DNA of 45,148 nt, taken from positions 1-45,148 of the forward strand of contig NZ_SMUS01000035.1 of NCBI RefSeq assembly GCF_004353185.1, written 5' to 3'. This stretch comes from Clostridium cuniculi (GTDB lineage: Bacteria > Bacillota > Clostridia > Clostridiales > Clostridiaceae). The notes below the pieces were generated by a model that saw only the letters and a list, made by a program, of their open reading frames with translations, did no database searches and was not told where the DNA came from. Numbering within the stretch: position 1 is the first letter of the stretch; each line of letters starts with the position of its first letter. This document shows, in pieces, positions 1 through 7,285 of the stretch. The translations under genes and the position numbers were made by a program.

Positions 1-2489
1 ATATTATAGATAAAATATTAGAAGAACTTTTAAAGAAGATAAATAAAGGAGATGAAATATCTGTTGGACAATTAATAGGTCAGATTAATGAGAATCAAAT
101 AACAGATAGTTTAAAAGCAATAATTATAGGTAATGCTCCAATAAGTCCAATTCTAAAAGAAAAAAGCATAACTAATAGAATACTAGCTAGGAATTCCGTC
201 GGAGTTCCAGAAGCTAGTTTTTTAGTTTGTGGAAAGAATTTATATGATAAAACACGAAGAACATTAAATAGAGTAATGCAAGGAAGTACACCAAGCACAT
301 ATAATCACATTGAAAGTGAAAATTATGATATAACAGACTATATCTTTGTGATTATGGGTGAAACATATTCTTGTAATGTTGGAGCTAGAAATATATATCT
401 TTTTAATACGGCTGGAGAGTGTATAGAAGTTATAACTACAAGCTTAAATACAAGTACAGCAAAGTTTACATTTACAGCTTCTCAAACTGGATATATAAGA
501 GCCAGTCTATATAAGACACATATAGATACATGGCAATTAGAAGAAGGTGACGCTCCTACAAGATACGAAGATTATAAACAATATTTAGCTTATGATGTCC
601 AAGAAAATATCAATATAAAAAAGAAACAAGTAACAGATTTTAGTGTTGAAAGTGATGATTGTAATTTCTTTGAAGTAGGTAAAAACTTACTTAATCCTGC
701 TAAATTCTTAAATGGGAAATTAATATCAAAAAATAATACTGTAGTTGATAATCAAGGATATAACGGATATATGATAGAGCTTGAAGCTGGCACATATACT
801 GTTTCAAGTAGAACTAGAAATGTATTTCAATTTGACTCTAATCTTACTGGAACAGGATTAATAAATACAATTTCTAATGTTACTGCGAATAATCCTATAA
901 CTTTCACAATAGATGAAAAGTCATGGATAGGAATAAATTTCTTTGCAGATGCAACAAATATGCAACTTGAAGCAAATTCAGAGTTAACACCTTATGAAAG
1001 TTATGGTTATTGTATGGATAAACTTAGGTTTACAAAAGAGCAAATGGAATCAATAAAAGATGAAGTAGCAATTTCTGATGATAATTCTAGCTTAAAGATA
1101 ATAAAAGAGAATAATAAGTTTACTGTATATAGTCAATTAAATGATAAAGAAACTATAAAATATGAAACTGAAATAGAAGATGTAAGAAATAAATGTTTTA
1201 ACTTTGTTAATACGTATTTAATAAAAGACAATAAAGAAACATTAATACATAATCAAGGTGATGATATAACCCCAATTAGAACATTCTATACTGTTGGAGC
1301 TAATCATGGATATCCTTGTTTTTCTATACCTAAAAACGGGCAAACAACTGCTGATATTGGTAGTGTATGGACAGATGGAATAACAGATTATGTATTAGCA
1401 AAAGTAGAAAATGATAAATGTATATTCTTATATCCATATACAGAAGATGAACAAGGAATAGTAGGTTATAGTAATATAGCACCAGTTAATAATTTAGAAG
1501 CTAAGTTAAATGCAACTAATATAAATGCATTAGATATAACAAATCTAACTGTAGAACAATTCTATCCATCTACAAATAAACATACTTATAATGTTAAATT
1601 AGATGGAAAAGAGCTTATAGATGGTACTAATGTTGGAGAAGAACTTAATATTACTGAAAAATATAATATATTATGCTATAAAGCACTACAGGAGCATTTA
1701 AAAGCTAATGTAGGGATAGAACTATCAGAAGACAATTTAAACGCTGTAGAGGGCGTTGTAGAGCTTTGCATTAACTATAAATTCAAAAATAATGCATTTG
1801 TATTAATTAACCATTCACTTAAAGTATTAAAGAAAGTTACTTTAGGTAATTGTGGATTTTTACAAAGTGTAAGATTGCAACCTAATACACAACACTATAT
1901 GCCTAACGCTAAGCAAAAAGGCAACTGGAATTTTTCTCGATTAACTAATATAAATTCGTATAAAGATAACCTAAAGTTTTATCTAAGTGATTGTATTAAT
2001 CAAAATTATCCAATAAATAGATATGTACAACATAGAAATGATACCGATAATAATAAAGTAGGATTTACTGCTGGGTATTTAACTGACATAGGCAATGGAT
2101 CTAATGAAGAAAGGGTAAACAATTCTATACTTTGGGATTTTAGAAGCACTAAAAAATCATATCCAGTTGGATATAGTGGTGGAACTTTAGAAGCTGGAGC
2201 ATATAAAACATTTAGTATGTATAGAAAATATATAGATACTTCTATATTAGAAGATGGAGAAACTAATAAGACTTATATAGAGGTTGGAGATAGCTTATAT
2301 GTATTTATAGATATTCATAAAAATGTTGTATGTGATAATTTAGAAATTCCTTCAAAGTATATAGATAAGAAAATAAATATATTAGAGCAAAACGAAGGCT
2401 TTGAACTTATCAATAATACTGTAGATGTTAGAGGGGTTAATTACAATATTAAAAATGATTATGGATATGCTGTATTAAAAATAAATTAA
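1..2489 (+). CDS. Phage tail/receptor-binding protein, 3' part (5' end outside window)
   Basis: The reading frame is open from base 3 with no in-frame stop, so this is the C-terminal part of a larger protein; the ATG at 276 is only an internal Met. The visible part is about 828 residues, hydrophilic and beta-rich. Two related modules each end in a motif of the type 'QLE...PYE.Y' (WQLEEGDAPTRYEDY and MQLEANSELTPYESY), and one begins 'GKNLLNPAKF', a pattern common in minor structural and tail-tip proteins of Firmicutes phages. It lies directly upstream of the lysis genes, the usual place for the tail fibre or baseplate gene. Likely role: virion component contacting the host surface. The phage-structural assignment is fairly safe; the exact part (fibre, baseplate upper protein, minor tail protein) is inferred. 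Confidence 0.7.
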   Translation, partial: IIDKILEELLKKINKGDEISVGQLIGQINENQITDSLKAIIIGNAPISPILKEKSITNRILARNSVGVPEASFLVCGKNLYDKTRRTLNRVMQGSTPSTYNHIESENYDITDYIFVIMGETYSCNVGARNIYLFNTAGECIEVITTSLNTSTAKFTFTASQTGYIRASLYKTHIDTWQLEEGDAPTRYEDYKQYLAYDVQENINIKKKQVTDFSVESDDCNFFEVGKNLLNPAKFLNGKLISKNNTVVDNQGYNGYMIELEAGTYTVSSRTRNVFQFDSNLTGTGLINTISNVTANNPITFTIDEKSWIGINFFADATNMQLEANSELTPYESYGYCMDKLRFTKEQMESIKDEVAISDDNSSLKIIKENNKFTVYSQLNDKETIKYETEIEDVRNKCFNFVNTYLIKDNKETLIHNQGDDITPIRTFYTVGANHGYPCFSIPKNGQTTADIGSVWTDGITDYVLAKVENDKCIFLYPYTEDEQGIVGYSNIAPVNNLEAKLNATNINALDITNLTVEQFYPSTNKHTYNVKLDGKELIDGTNVGEELNITEKYNILCYKALQEHLKANVGIELSEDNLNAVEGVVELCINYKFKNNAFVLINHSLKVLKKVTLGNCGFLQSVRLQPNTQHYMPNAKQKGNWNFSRLTNINSYKDNLKFYLSDCINQNYPINRYVQHRNDTDNNKVGFTAGYLTDIGNGSNEERVNNSILWDFRSTKKSYPVGYSGGTLEAGAYKTFSMYRKYIDTSILEDGETNKTYIEVGDSLYVFIDIHKNVVCDNLEIPSKYIDKKINILEQNEGFELINNTVDVRGVNYNIKNDYGYAVLKIN

Positions 2490-2527
2490 ACTAATATATG
2501 TTATCATGAAAGAAAGGAAATGTTAAT

Positions 2528-2689
2528 GTGTTAAGTGTAATATTTTGTATTTTATCGTTGTTGGGAATATGTTGGATTTTATTAGTAATAATGTTATTAA
2601 GCTTTGGTGGAAGTGTAAAAGTAACAATTATAAATCCAATAACAAAGCAGAGAGACGTACTAACAAATATAAATTTAATAAAGAAATAG
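2528..2689 (+). CDS. Small phage membrane protein (53 aa)
   Basis: A short gene starting at GTG with an AAAGGA ribosome site at 2513-2518, nine bases upstream. The product is 53 residues with one strongly hydrophobic segment (about residues 3-28) and a short polar tail ending in Lys-Lys. An overlapping ATG at 2526 runs into a stop after two codons, so GTG is the start. It sits between the tail gene and the holin genes and is followed at once by a terminator-like hairpin. Small one-helix proteins at this position are frequent in clostridial prophages; the function is not recognised. Confidence 0.5.
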   Translation: MLSVIFCILSLLGICWILLVIMLLSFGGSVKVTIINPITKQRDVLTNINLIKK

Positions 2690-2693
2690 AAAG

Positions 2694-2716
2694 AGCTTAG
2701 GAAACTAGGCTTTTTT
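2694..2716 (+). terminator. Terminator-like hairpin
   Basis: A seven-base-pair stem (AGCTTAG and CTAGGCT, one G-U pair) with a GAAA loop, followed by T5. It probably ends or attenuates the structural transcript before the lysis genes. Confidence 0.6.
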
Positions 2717-2760
2717 ATTATATCTAAAATTCCAAGCGATTGGAGAAAAGGAGAACAACA

Positions 2761-2991
2761 GTGGAAAATGAACTTATTAAAACTATAGTAAATAACGGAG
2801 TATGGGCAGTACTTTTTGTATGGCTACTAATTGATACAAGAAAAGAAAGTAAGGCTAGAGAAGAAAAGTTGCAAGAAATAATTGATAAGAACCAAGAAGT
2901 AATTTCAGATTTAGCAGAAAACCTTGAAGTGGTAAAAACTACTCAAAAAGATGTTGCTGATATAAAAGTAAAATTAGAGAAGGTAGGATAA
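2761..2991 (+). CDS. BhlA/UviB family holin-like protein
   Basis: A 76-residue protein beginning MENELIKTIVNNGVWAVLFV. This matches the UviB/BhlA family, small one-helix membrane proteins tied to bacteriocin release and phage lysis in Clostridium and Bacillus. The N-terminal half holds the membrane helix (about residues 9-24). The rest is a charged amphipathic or coiled-coil region rich in Lys and Glu. The start is GTG 2761, with an AGGAGA ribosome site at 2749-2754; an upstream in-frame TTG at 2740 has no suitable site. It is followed two bases later by a second small membrane protein and then the endolysin, a normal lysis cassette. Confidence 0.85.
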   Translation: MENELIKTIVNNGVWAVLFVWLLIDTRKESKAREEKLQEIIDKNQEVISDLAENLEVVKTTQKDVADIKVKLEKVG

Positions 2992-2992
2992 T

Positions 2993-3193
2993 ATGATGGA
3001 AACATTAAAGAAATTATTACAAATTAAGAAGTTAATAGCTTCTATTTTAACGCTAGTATTTTCAGTATTAGCTTTAAAAGGTCAAATAGGAGCAACAGAG
3101 TTCTTAACTATATTTAGTATGGTTATAGCATTTTATTTTGGTCAAAGTTCAACAAGACAAGCAATTAAAGAAGTAAAAGAAGATCATGAGTAA
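2993..3193 (+). CDS. Holin-like small membrane protein
   Basis: A 66-residue protein with two hydrophobic stretches (about residues 11-29 and 35-50) and a charged C-terminus ending KEVKEDHE. The layout fits a small phage holin with two membrane helices. It starts one base after the UviB-like stop codon. Two consecutive ATG codons (2993 and 2996) are possible; the second is better spaced from the AGGTAGGA ribosome site. The family is not named with certainty; position before the endolysin is the main support for a holin role. Confidence 0.65.
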   Translation: MMETLKKLLQIKKLIASILTLVFSVLALKGQIGATEFLTIFSMVIAFYFGQSSTRQAIKEVKEDHE

Positions 3194-3244
3194 TCATGGT
3201 CTTTTAATTTTATAAAAATATTTAAAAGAAAGAAGGAATATAAA

Positions 3245-4138
3245 ATGAAAATTGGAGTAAATGATGGACATACTTTGAGAGGTGCTGGAACTGGAGCAGT
3301 AGGAATTATAAAAGAAGGAGAACACACTAGATTAGTTGGAGAAGAAGTAAGAAGCTTGTTAAAGGAAAGAGGTAATACTGTTTATAATTGTACTGTTGAT
3401 TATGCAGCAACTACAAATGAAAGTTTATCTTTAGTAGTGCAACAAGCTAACAGAGAAGATTTAGATTGGTTTATTTCTATACACTTCAACGCTGGAGGGG
3501 GACAAGGAGTTGAGGTCTACACTTATGAAGGTAGACAATATCAAGATGCAATAGATGTATGTAAAAATATATCAGCATTAGGATTTAATAATAGAGGGGT
3601 TAAAGCTGGTACAGGACTTTATGTAATCAGAAGAACAAAAGCTAAATCTATGTTAATAGAAGTTTGTTTTGTAGACACAGAAGATGCGAATAAGTATCTT
3701 GAAGTTGGATATAAAGCAATTGCAAAAGCTATAGTAGATGCATTAGATAATCATATAATTAGTGATCAAGTAGATGATATAAATACATCATCTACATCTC
3801 AAACTCAATCTACGACAACAATTAAAGGTGATGATTGGGTAAGAAGATTACAACAAGAATGTAATAACCAAGGTTTCAGCAAACAAAATGTTGATGGTGT
3901 TGGTGGTCCAGCAACATTAGCTGGTTGTCCTACTGTTAGAAAAGGTGCAAAAGGGAATATAACTAAGTTAATACAAAAAAGATTATTAAGTTTAGGATAT
4001 AAATTACCTAAGTGGGGAGCAGACGGAGGGTTCGGCGATGAAACTGTAGATGCCGTAAAAGCATTCCAAGCTGATAAAGGACTTTCAGTTGATGGTGTAG
4101 TTGGACAAAATACTTGGAGGAAATTATTAAATTTATAA
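3245..4138 (+). CDS. Phage endolysin: N-acetylmuramoyl-L-alanine amidase with PG-binding domain
   Basis: A 297-residue lysin. Residues 1-168 are an Amidase_3 zinc domain: ligands H9 (NDGH) and H80 (SIHFNA), a Glu at 24 or 26, and catalytic E139 (IEVCF). A Ser/Thr/Gln-rich linker (about 180-193) leads to a peptidoglycan-binding C-terminal region (about 195-297) whose last part has the PG_binding_1 pattern (GFGDETVDAVKAFQ...DGVVGQNTW). It cleaves the amide bond between muramic acid and the stem peptide once the holin has opened the membrane. There is no signal peptide, as expected for a holin-dependent lysin. The overall design resembles other clostridial phage amidases. A terminator follows directly. 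Confidence 0.92.
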   Translation: MKIGVNDGHTLRGAGTGAVGIIKEGEHTRLVGEEVRSLLKERGNTVYNCTVDYAATTNESLSLVVQQANREDLDWFISIHFNAGGGQGVEVYTYEGRQYQDAIDVCKNISALGFNNRGVKAGTGLYVIRRTKAKSMLIEVCFVDTEDANKYLEVGYKAIAKAIVDALDNHIISDQVDDINTSSTSQTQSTTTIKGDDWVRRLQQECNNQGFSKQNVDGVGGPATLAGCPTVRKGAKGNITKLIQKRLLSLGYKLPKWGADGGFGDETVDAVKAFQADKGLSVDGVVGQNTWRKLLNL

Positions 4139-4145
4139 TTGTTAA

Positions 4146-4173
4146 GGCTAGAGATGAAGTTCTCTAGTCTTTT
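4146..4173 (+). terminator. Rho-independent terminator after the endolysin
   Basis: An eight-base-pair stem (GGCTAGAG with CTCTAGTC, one G-T pair), an eight-base loop, then T4. It closes the lysis operon. Confidence 0.75.
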
Positions 4174-4206
4174 GAATGGTTAAATTTGGATATGAATATT
4201 AATATT

Positions 4207-4236
4207 ATGACAAATTATGAAAAAGTATGTTATACT
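4207..4236 (+). promoter_or_regulatory. Promoter of the P-loop ATPase gene
   Basis: ATGACA (4207-4212), an 18-base spacer and TATACT (4231-4236), with a TG extension at 4228-4229. It lies 31 bases before the ATPase start. An independent vegetative promoter just after the late-operon terminator is typical of a prophage cargo gene expressed in the lysogen. Confidence 0.65.
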
Positions 4237-4267
4237 ATAAAAATAAATTTATATGGGGGGGAAATTT

Positions 4268-5812
4268 ATGTCGGTAGAATTAAAAAAGCTAAATTTAGGT
4301 TGTGCAGATGGAGATAGTGAATCAAATAAAAAGGAGTTTTTAGATTTATTTTATACGGGGAATAATAAATATGATGAAATAACTAATGATCCTATGAAAT
4401 ACATTGTATTTGGAAAGAAAGGAACTGGAAAAACAGTTCTAGGAAGATATATAGAAAAGAAATATAATCAAAAGGGAATAGAGTGTAGAATATTTAATAA
4501 AGATGACATTGCTTTATTAAAAATGATAGAAAAAAATAAAGAGGAGTTATCAGGTGATGAAGCCATACAATTATTTAAGTGGATATTATATAGGAAAATT
4601 CATCAAGTGATAAAGAATAAGACAATAAAAGGTAAATTTGGATTTAAAAAAGATACAAGGCAAAGGAATAAAGATATAAAAGCATATAATAAAGCGTTAG
4701 CAAGATTAAATGAAATGTGCTTAATTAGGTATGGGAATGGAAACTATGAATTTGATGGATACACAGATAATGATGGAGAGACAATAACAGCTGAGATACA
4801 AGGAAAAGGTAAAAGATTATTGTCAAAGGTAACAGGGGAAAAGAACAAAGAAATTAGTCGGATATATACAACAAAAGAATTTTATAAACTTATAGATGAA
4901 TTTGAAGAGTGTATATTTATTTGTTTAAAAGTGCAAAGTGTTGTAATAATATTAGATGATTTAGATGAGTTAGATATAGACTTAGGAGAAGATAAGTATT
5001 CAGCTAAGGCATTAAATAAATTAATAGAAGCTATGAAAAATGTAAATTTATTATTTGCAAAAAATGAGTTATTATCTAGTAAATGCATATTACTAATTAG
5101 AAGTGATATTATTGAAGAACTTAATAAAAGATCTACTAATTTAAACAAAGTAATACAAGACAATTCAGTTGAACTTTATTGGATAGAGAAAGAAAATAGC
5201 ACACCAGAAAGACATATGATTATGGAAATGATATTAAATAAGGTTAAGAAAAGTAGCAAGGAGTATTATAATTATAGTAATAAGGAGTTATATAAGATAC
5301 TTTTTCCAGAACCAATAAATAAACAAAATGTTGTCACATACTTAATAAATAATAGTTATGGTAGACCAAGGGATATTATTACTTATCTTCAAATAATAAA
5401 GAAAAGATATCCAAATGAAACTTGTTTTAGAGCTAAGATGTTTAGAGAATGTAAACAAAGTTATTCCGATGCATTTCAAAAAGAATTATATAATGAAGCA
5501 AAAATACATATAGACTTAGAAACATTTGAAGAGTATTTAAAATTAATAAGAGATTATGGAAAAAATTCATTTTATGCATCTAATCTAAGAACGTATTATA
5601 AATCTAGAAGAAAAAATTATAATAAATCTATTGATGTTAATGAGTGTTTGACTAAATTATACCAGTTAGGCGTTGTGGGGAATATGAGGAAAAATAGTAA
5701 TGATGAAATTATATATTCGTGGGGATATAGGAAGGATGGAAATCCTAATGTAAACTTAGAGTTAAAATTAACAGTTCATTATGGATTAAGAAATATATTA
5801 AATACAAAGTAA
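4268..5812 (+). CDS. P-loop ATPase, Sll1717-like, prophage cargo gene
   Basis: A 514-residue soluble protein. The Walker A motif is GKKGTGKT (49-56) and the Walker B segment is VVIILDDLDELD (225-236). The segment just before Walker A (a 'FY.G..KY..I...P' pattern, then FGKKGTG) is the one I associate with the Sll1717/FunZ-like P-loop ATPases, relatives of KAP and STAND NTPases. Start ATG 4268 is chosen because the G-run ribosome site (4255-4261) fits it; the ATG at 4253 overlaps that site. The C-terminal half is helical and charged, with no recognised effector domain. It has its own promoter and terminator between the endolysin and the prophage edge, so it is probably lysogenic cargo. A role in phage exclusion is conjecture from position and family. 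Confidence 0.7.
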   Translation: MSVELKKLNLGCADGDSESNKKEFLDLFYTGNNKYDEITNDPMKYIVFGKKGTGKTVLGRYIEKKYNQKGIECRIFNKDDIALLKMIEKNKEELSGDEAIQLFKWILYRKIHQVIKNKTIKGKFGFKKDTRQRNKDIKAYNKALARLNEMCLIRYGNGNYEFDGYTDNDGETITAEIQGKGKRLLSKVTGEKNKEISRIYTTKEFYKLIDEFEECIFICLKVQSVVIILDDLDELDIDLGEDKYSAKALNKLIEAMKNVNLLFAKNELLSSKCILLIRSDIIEELNKRSTNLNKVIQDNSVELYWIEKENSTPERHMIMEMILNKVKKSSKEYYNYSNKELYKILFPEPINKQNVVTYLINNSYGRPRDIITYLQIIKKRYPNETCFRAKMFRECKQSYSDAFQKELYNEAKIHIDLETFEEYLKLIRDYGKNSFYASNLRTYYKSRRKNYNKSIDVNECLTKLYQLGVVGNMRKNSNDEIIYSWGYRKDGNPNVNLELKLTVHYGLRNILNTK

Positions 5813-5838
5813 AAAAGACTAGTAAAACTAGTCTTTTT
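5813..5838 (+). terminator. Rho-independent terminator after the ATPase gene
   Basis: A perfect seven-base-pair GACTAGT/ACTAGTC stem, extended by A-T pairs, with a three-base loop and T5. It starts at the stop codon. Confidence 0.85.
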
Positions 5839-6112
5839 ATAGAAACGGGAATCACTCCCAAAAACGGGTATTTACAACCCACATATTTTAACTTATTCAA
5901 TTATACGAATTTAGTTACTTACTTTAATAAATAATAATATAAATTTATTTATTTGTAAAGTTAAATTTATTGGTAAATGTAAAAATTTTAAATAGTATTT
6001 TAAAAATATGGATATTTTATAATATTTATTATATACAATTATTAATATTTTATTCAATATTATACAACTTTTTATAAAAATAAAAGATAAAAAAATAATA
6101 TGTTTTTAGTAT
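5839..6112. other. AT-rich non-coding stretch near the prophage edge
   Basis: No open frame with a ribosome site was found. The only structure is a pair of adjacent small palindromes at 5847-5880: GGGA...TCCC, then GGGT...ACCC, each preceded by an AAAC or AAAAC run. These could be recombinase or protein binding sites, or the attachment region, but the other prophage end is outside the window and nothing can be matched to it. The rest is almost pure A/T. Confidence 0.4.
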
Positions 6113-6148
6113 AGGTTAGATATAAAATAAAAGTATCTAACCTTTTTT
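6113..6148 (+). terminator. Terminator hairpin, best oriented for plus strand
   Basis: A ten-base-pair stem (AGGTTAGATA with TATCTAACCT) followed by T6 on the plus strand. It also lies directly 3' of the minus-strand 50-residue gene and may serve both directions. No plus-strand gene has been recognised immediately upstream of it. Confidence 0.6.
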
Positions 6149-6150
6149 AT

Positions 6151-6303
6151 TTATTGGACTTTAATTAGATATTCATCTCTTCCAATTCCTTTAATATTTA
6201 TATTATTATCTTTTAAGAAATCAATAAACTTATCTACAGTTTCTAAAGAAGAAAAATCTACTTTTAATATTAATTCATTTTCGTTAATTTTATTTGTAGC
6301 CAT
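6151..6303 (-). CDS. Small protein (50 aa), possible prophage gene
   Basis: A 50-residue frame read on the minus strand, starting MATNKINENELILKVDFSSL and ending DEYLIKVQ. The start ATG (6303-6301) has a very strong AGGGGGA ribosome site about eight bases upstream, which is the main reason to believe the gene. The product is acidic and soluble with an alternating beta/alpha pattern; no family is recognised. It lies downstream of the excisionase-like gene on the same strand but behind a hairpin terminator, so it may be separately transcribed. Confidence 0.5.
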   Translation of the reverse strand: MATNKINENELILKVDFSSLETVDKFIDFLKDNNINIKGIGRDEYLIKVQ

Positions 6304-6426
6304 ATTTAAAATCCCCCTAATAATAAATTAAGCAATATTATTATAAATAAATATAAATGTTATTTTCAAATGTAATTGTTGGATATGCATTATAGGATAT
6401 TTGCTAATAAAAATTCAGATAAAATA

Positions 6427-6467
6427 AATGTAGGCAAATATAAAATTGCTTACATTTTGCCTACATT
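6427..6467 (-). terminator. Hairpin terminator of the excisionase-like gene
   Basis: A twelve-base-pair inverted repeat (AATGTAGGCAAA and its complement). Read on the minus strand it is followed by a T-rich TATTTTAT. It lies 50 bases past the stop of the HTH gene. The arm GTAGGCAAA could instead be a protein binding palindrome. Confidence 0.5.
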
Positions 6468-6516
6468 ACTATAAAAATAATGTCATAGTATTATAAATCT
6501 ATATTACATATAATAA

Positions 6517-6864
6517 TTAGTGATTATTAATATTCTTTATGTTATTTAAGTCGCTAAGATCTTTACCTTCTGCCCAATCAAGAAACCTCTCTAATTCTGT
6601 ACTGCGAACTTTTAATCTGCCTAATTTTAAGGCTTTTAAATAACCTTTATCTATTAATCTTCGGATGGTAGGTTCATCAGTTTTTAGAGTTTTGGATACT
6701 TCTTTTATAGTTAATAATTCAATATTAGGAGCTTTAATATAAGATGTACTATGTTTTACAGATTCATTATTTTTATTATAGATTCCTTGATATATATCAA
6801 GTATAAATTTTTTGATTAAATCATCATTAATATCTATATTAATATCAATATTAATAGGATTCAT
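6517..6864 (-). CDS. Excisionase-family helix-turn-helix DNA-binding protein
   Basis: A 115-residue protein. Residues about 50-98 form a MerR-like/excisionase HTH domain (LLTIKEVSKTLKTDEPTIRR, then LGRLKVRSTELERFLD), the pattern of small 'DNA-binding domain, excisionase family' proteins that pair with integrases. The N-terminal 45 residues are Ile/Asn/Asp-rich and unassigned. The start has a GAGGTGAT ribosome site seven bases away. A strong promoter with tandem repeats lies just upstream. Next to a prophage right end this is plausibly the recombination directionality factor, but no integrase gene is adjacent, and small HTH regulators of the same fold also occur alone. Confidence 0.7.
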   Translation of the reverse strand: MNPINIDINIDINDDLIKKFILDIYQGIYNKNNESVKHSTSYIKAPNIELLTIKEVSKTLKTDEPTIRRLIDKGYLKALKLGRLKVRSTELERFLDWAEGKDLSDLNNIKNINNH

Positions 6865-6914
6865 AAAAATATCACCTCATCTTAAGTAATATCCAAATTT
6901 AAAAAGTTAAATCT

Positions 6915-6959
6915 TTTATAGCAATATAAATTTTAAAACGTCAAAAAAACGTCAAAAAA
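6915..6959 (-). promoter_or_regulatory. Promoter of the HTH gene with tandem 11-bp repeats
   Basis: On the minus strand: TTGACG (6944-6939), an 18-base spacer and an extended -10, TGCTATAAA (hexamer at 6920-6915). The -35 lies in one of two directly abutting 11-bp repeats (ACGTCAAAAAA, 6938-6948 and 6949-6959). The duplicated -35 block could be an operator or Xis/Int binding sites. Confidence 0.6.
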
Positions 6960-6982
6960 ACAATAGTTTTTTATAGAAAATT

Positions 6983-7018
6983 ATACTTTTAATAAAATGA
7001 TAAATCATTAAAAAGTAT
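6983..7018. repeat. Interrupted palindrome, possible operator
   Basis: Arms ATACTTTT/AAAAGTAT enclose a second palindrome AATGAT-AA-ATCATT, giving a 36-bp nearly symmetrical element upstream of the HTH gene promoter. It has no T tract, so it is more likely a binding site or a relic than a terminator. Confidence 0.35.
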
Positions 7019-7042
7019 GATTTATAGAGATTTATTACCTAA

Positions 7043-7123
7043 AATTATTCTAATGATATATTTGCAAGGGAAAATAATATAAAAGTTGAGTAATTAGATT
7101 TAGAAAAAATATTAGAAAATTAA
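7043..7123 (+). pseudogene. Possible degraded gene 3' end
   Basis: In one plus frame a short coding-like segment (NYSNDIFARENNIKVE, an in-frame TAA at 7091-7093, then LDLEKILEN and a stop) runs up to a good terminator. It may be the relic of a chromosomal or phage gene. The segment is too short to assign; chance in AT-rich DNA cannot be excluded. The rest of the 6960-7285 interval shows no gene. Confidence 0.2.
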
Positions 7124-7141
7124 CTTTAGTTTAGGAAAAAT

Positions 7142-7190
7142 AATACCGAATATAAATTATGTTTAATTTATTATTTGGTATTATTTTTTT
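7142..7190 (+). terminator. Rho-independent terminator
   Basis: An eleven-base-pair stem (AATACCGAATA with TATTTGGTATT, one G-T pair) followed by T7 on the plus strand. No intact plus-strand gene lies upstream, so it may belong to a lost or truncated gene. Confidence 0.6.
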
Positions 7191-7285
7191 ATATAATTTA
7201 ATAGCTAAAAAATAAGAATATATTTAATACAAAATGGGGAATATAAGGGAAATGAGTAGAATTTAATATATTAAGGGAGATTATT

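Noticed and set aside
3818..3850. Possible internal translation start giving a free C-terminal binding domain of the endolysin
   Set aside because: An AAAGGTG stretch is present, but no in-frame ATG, GTG or TTG follows at a fitting distance.
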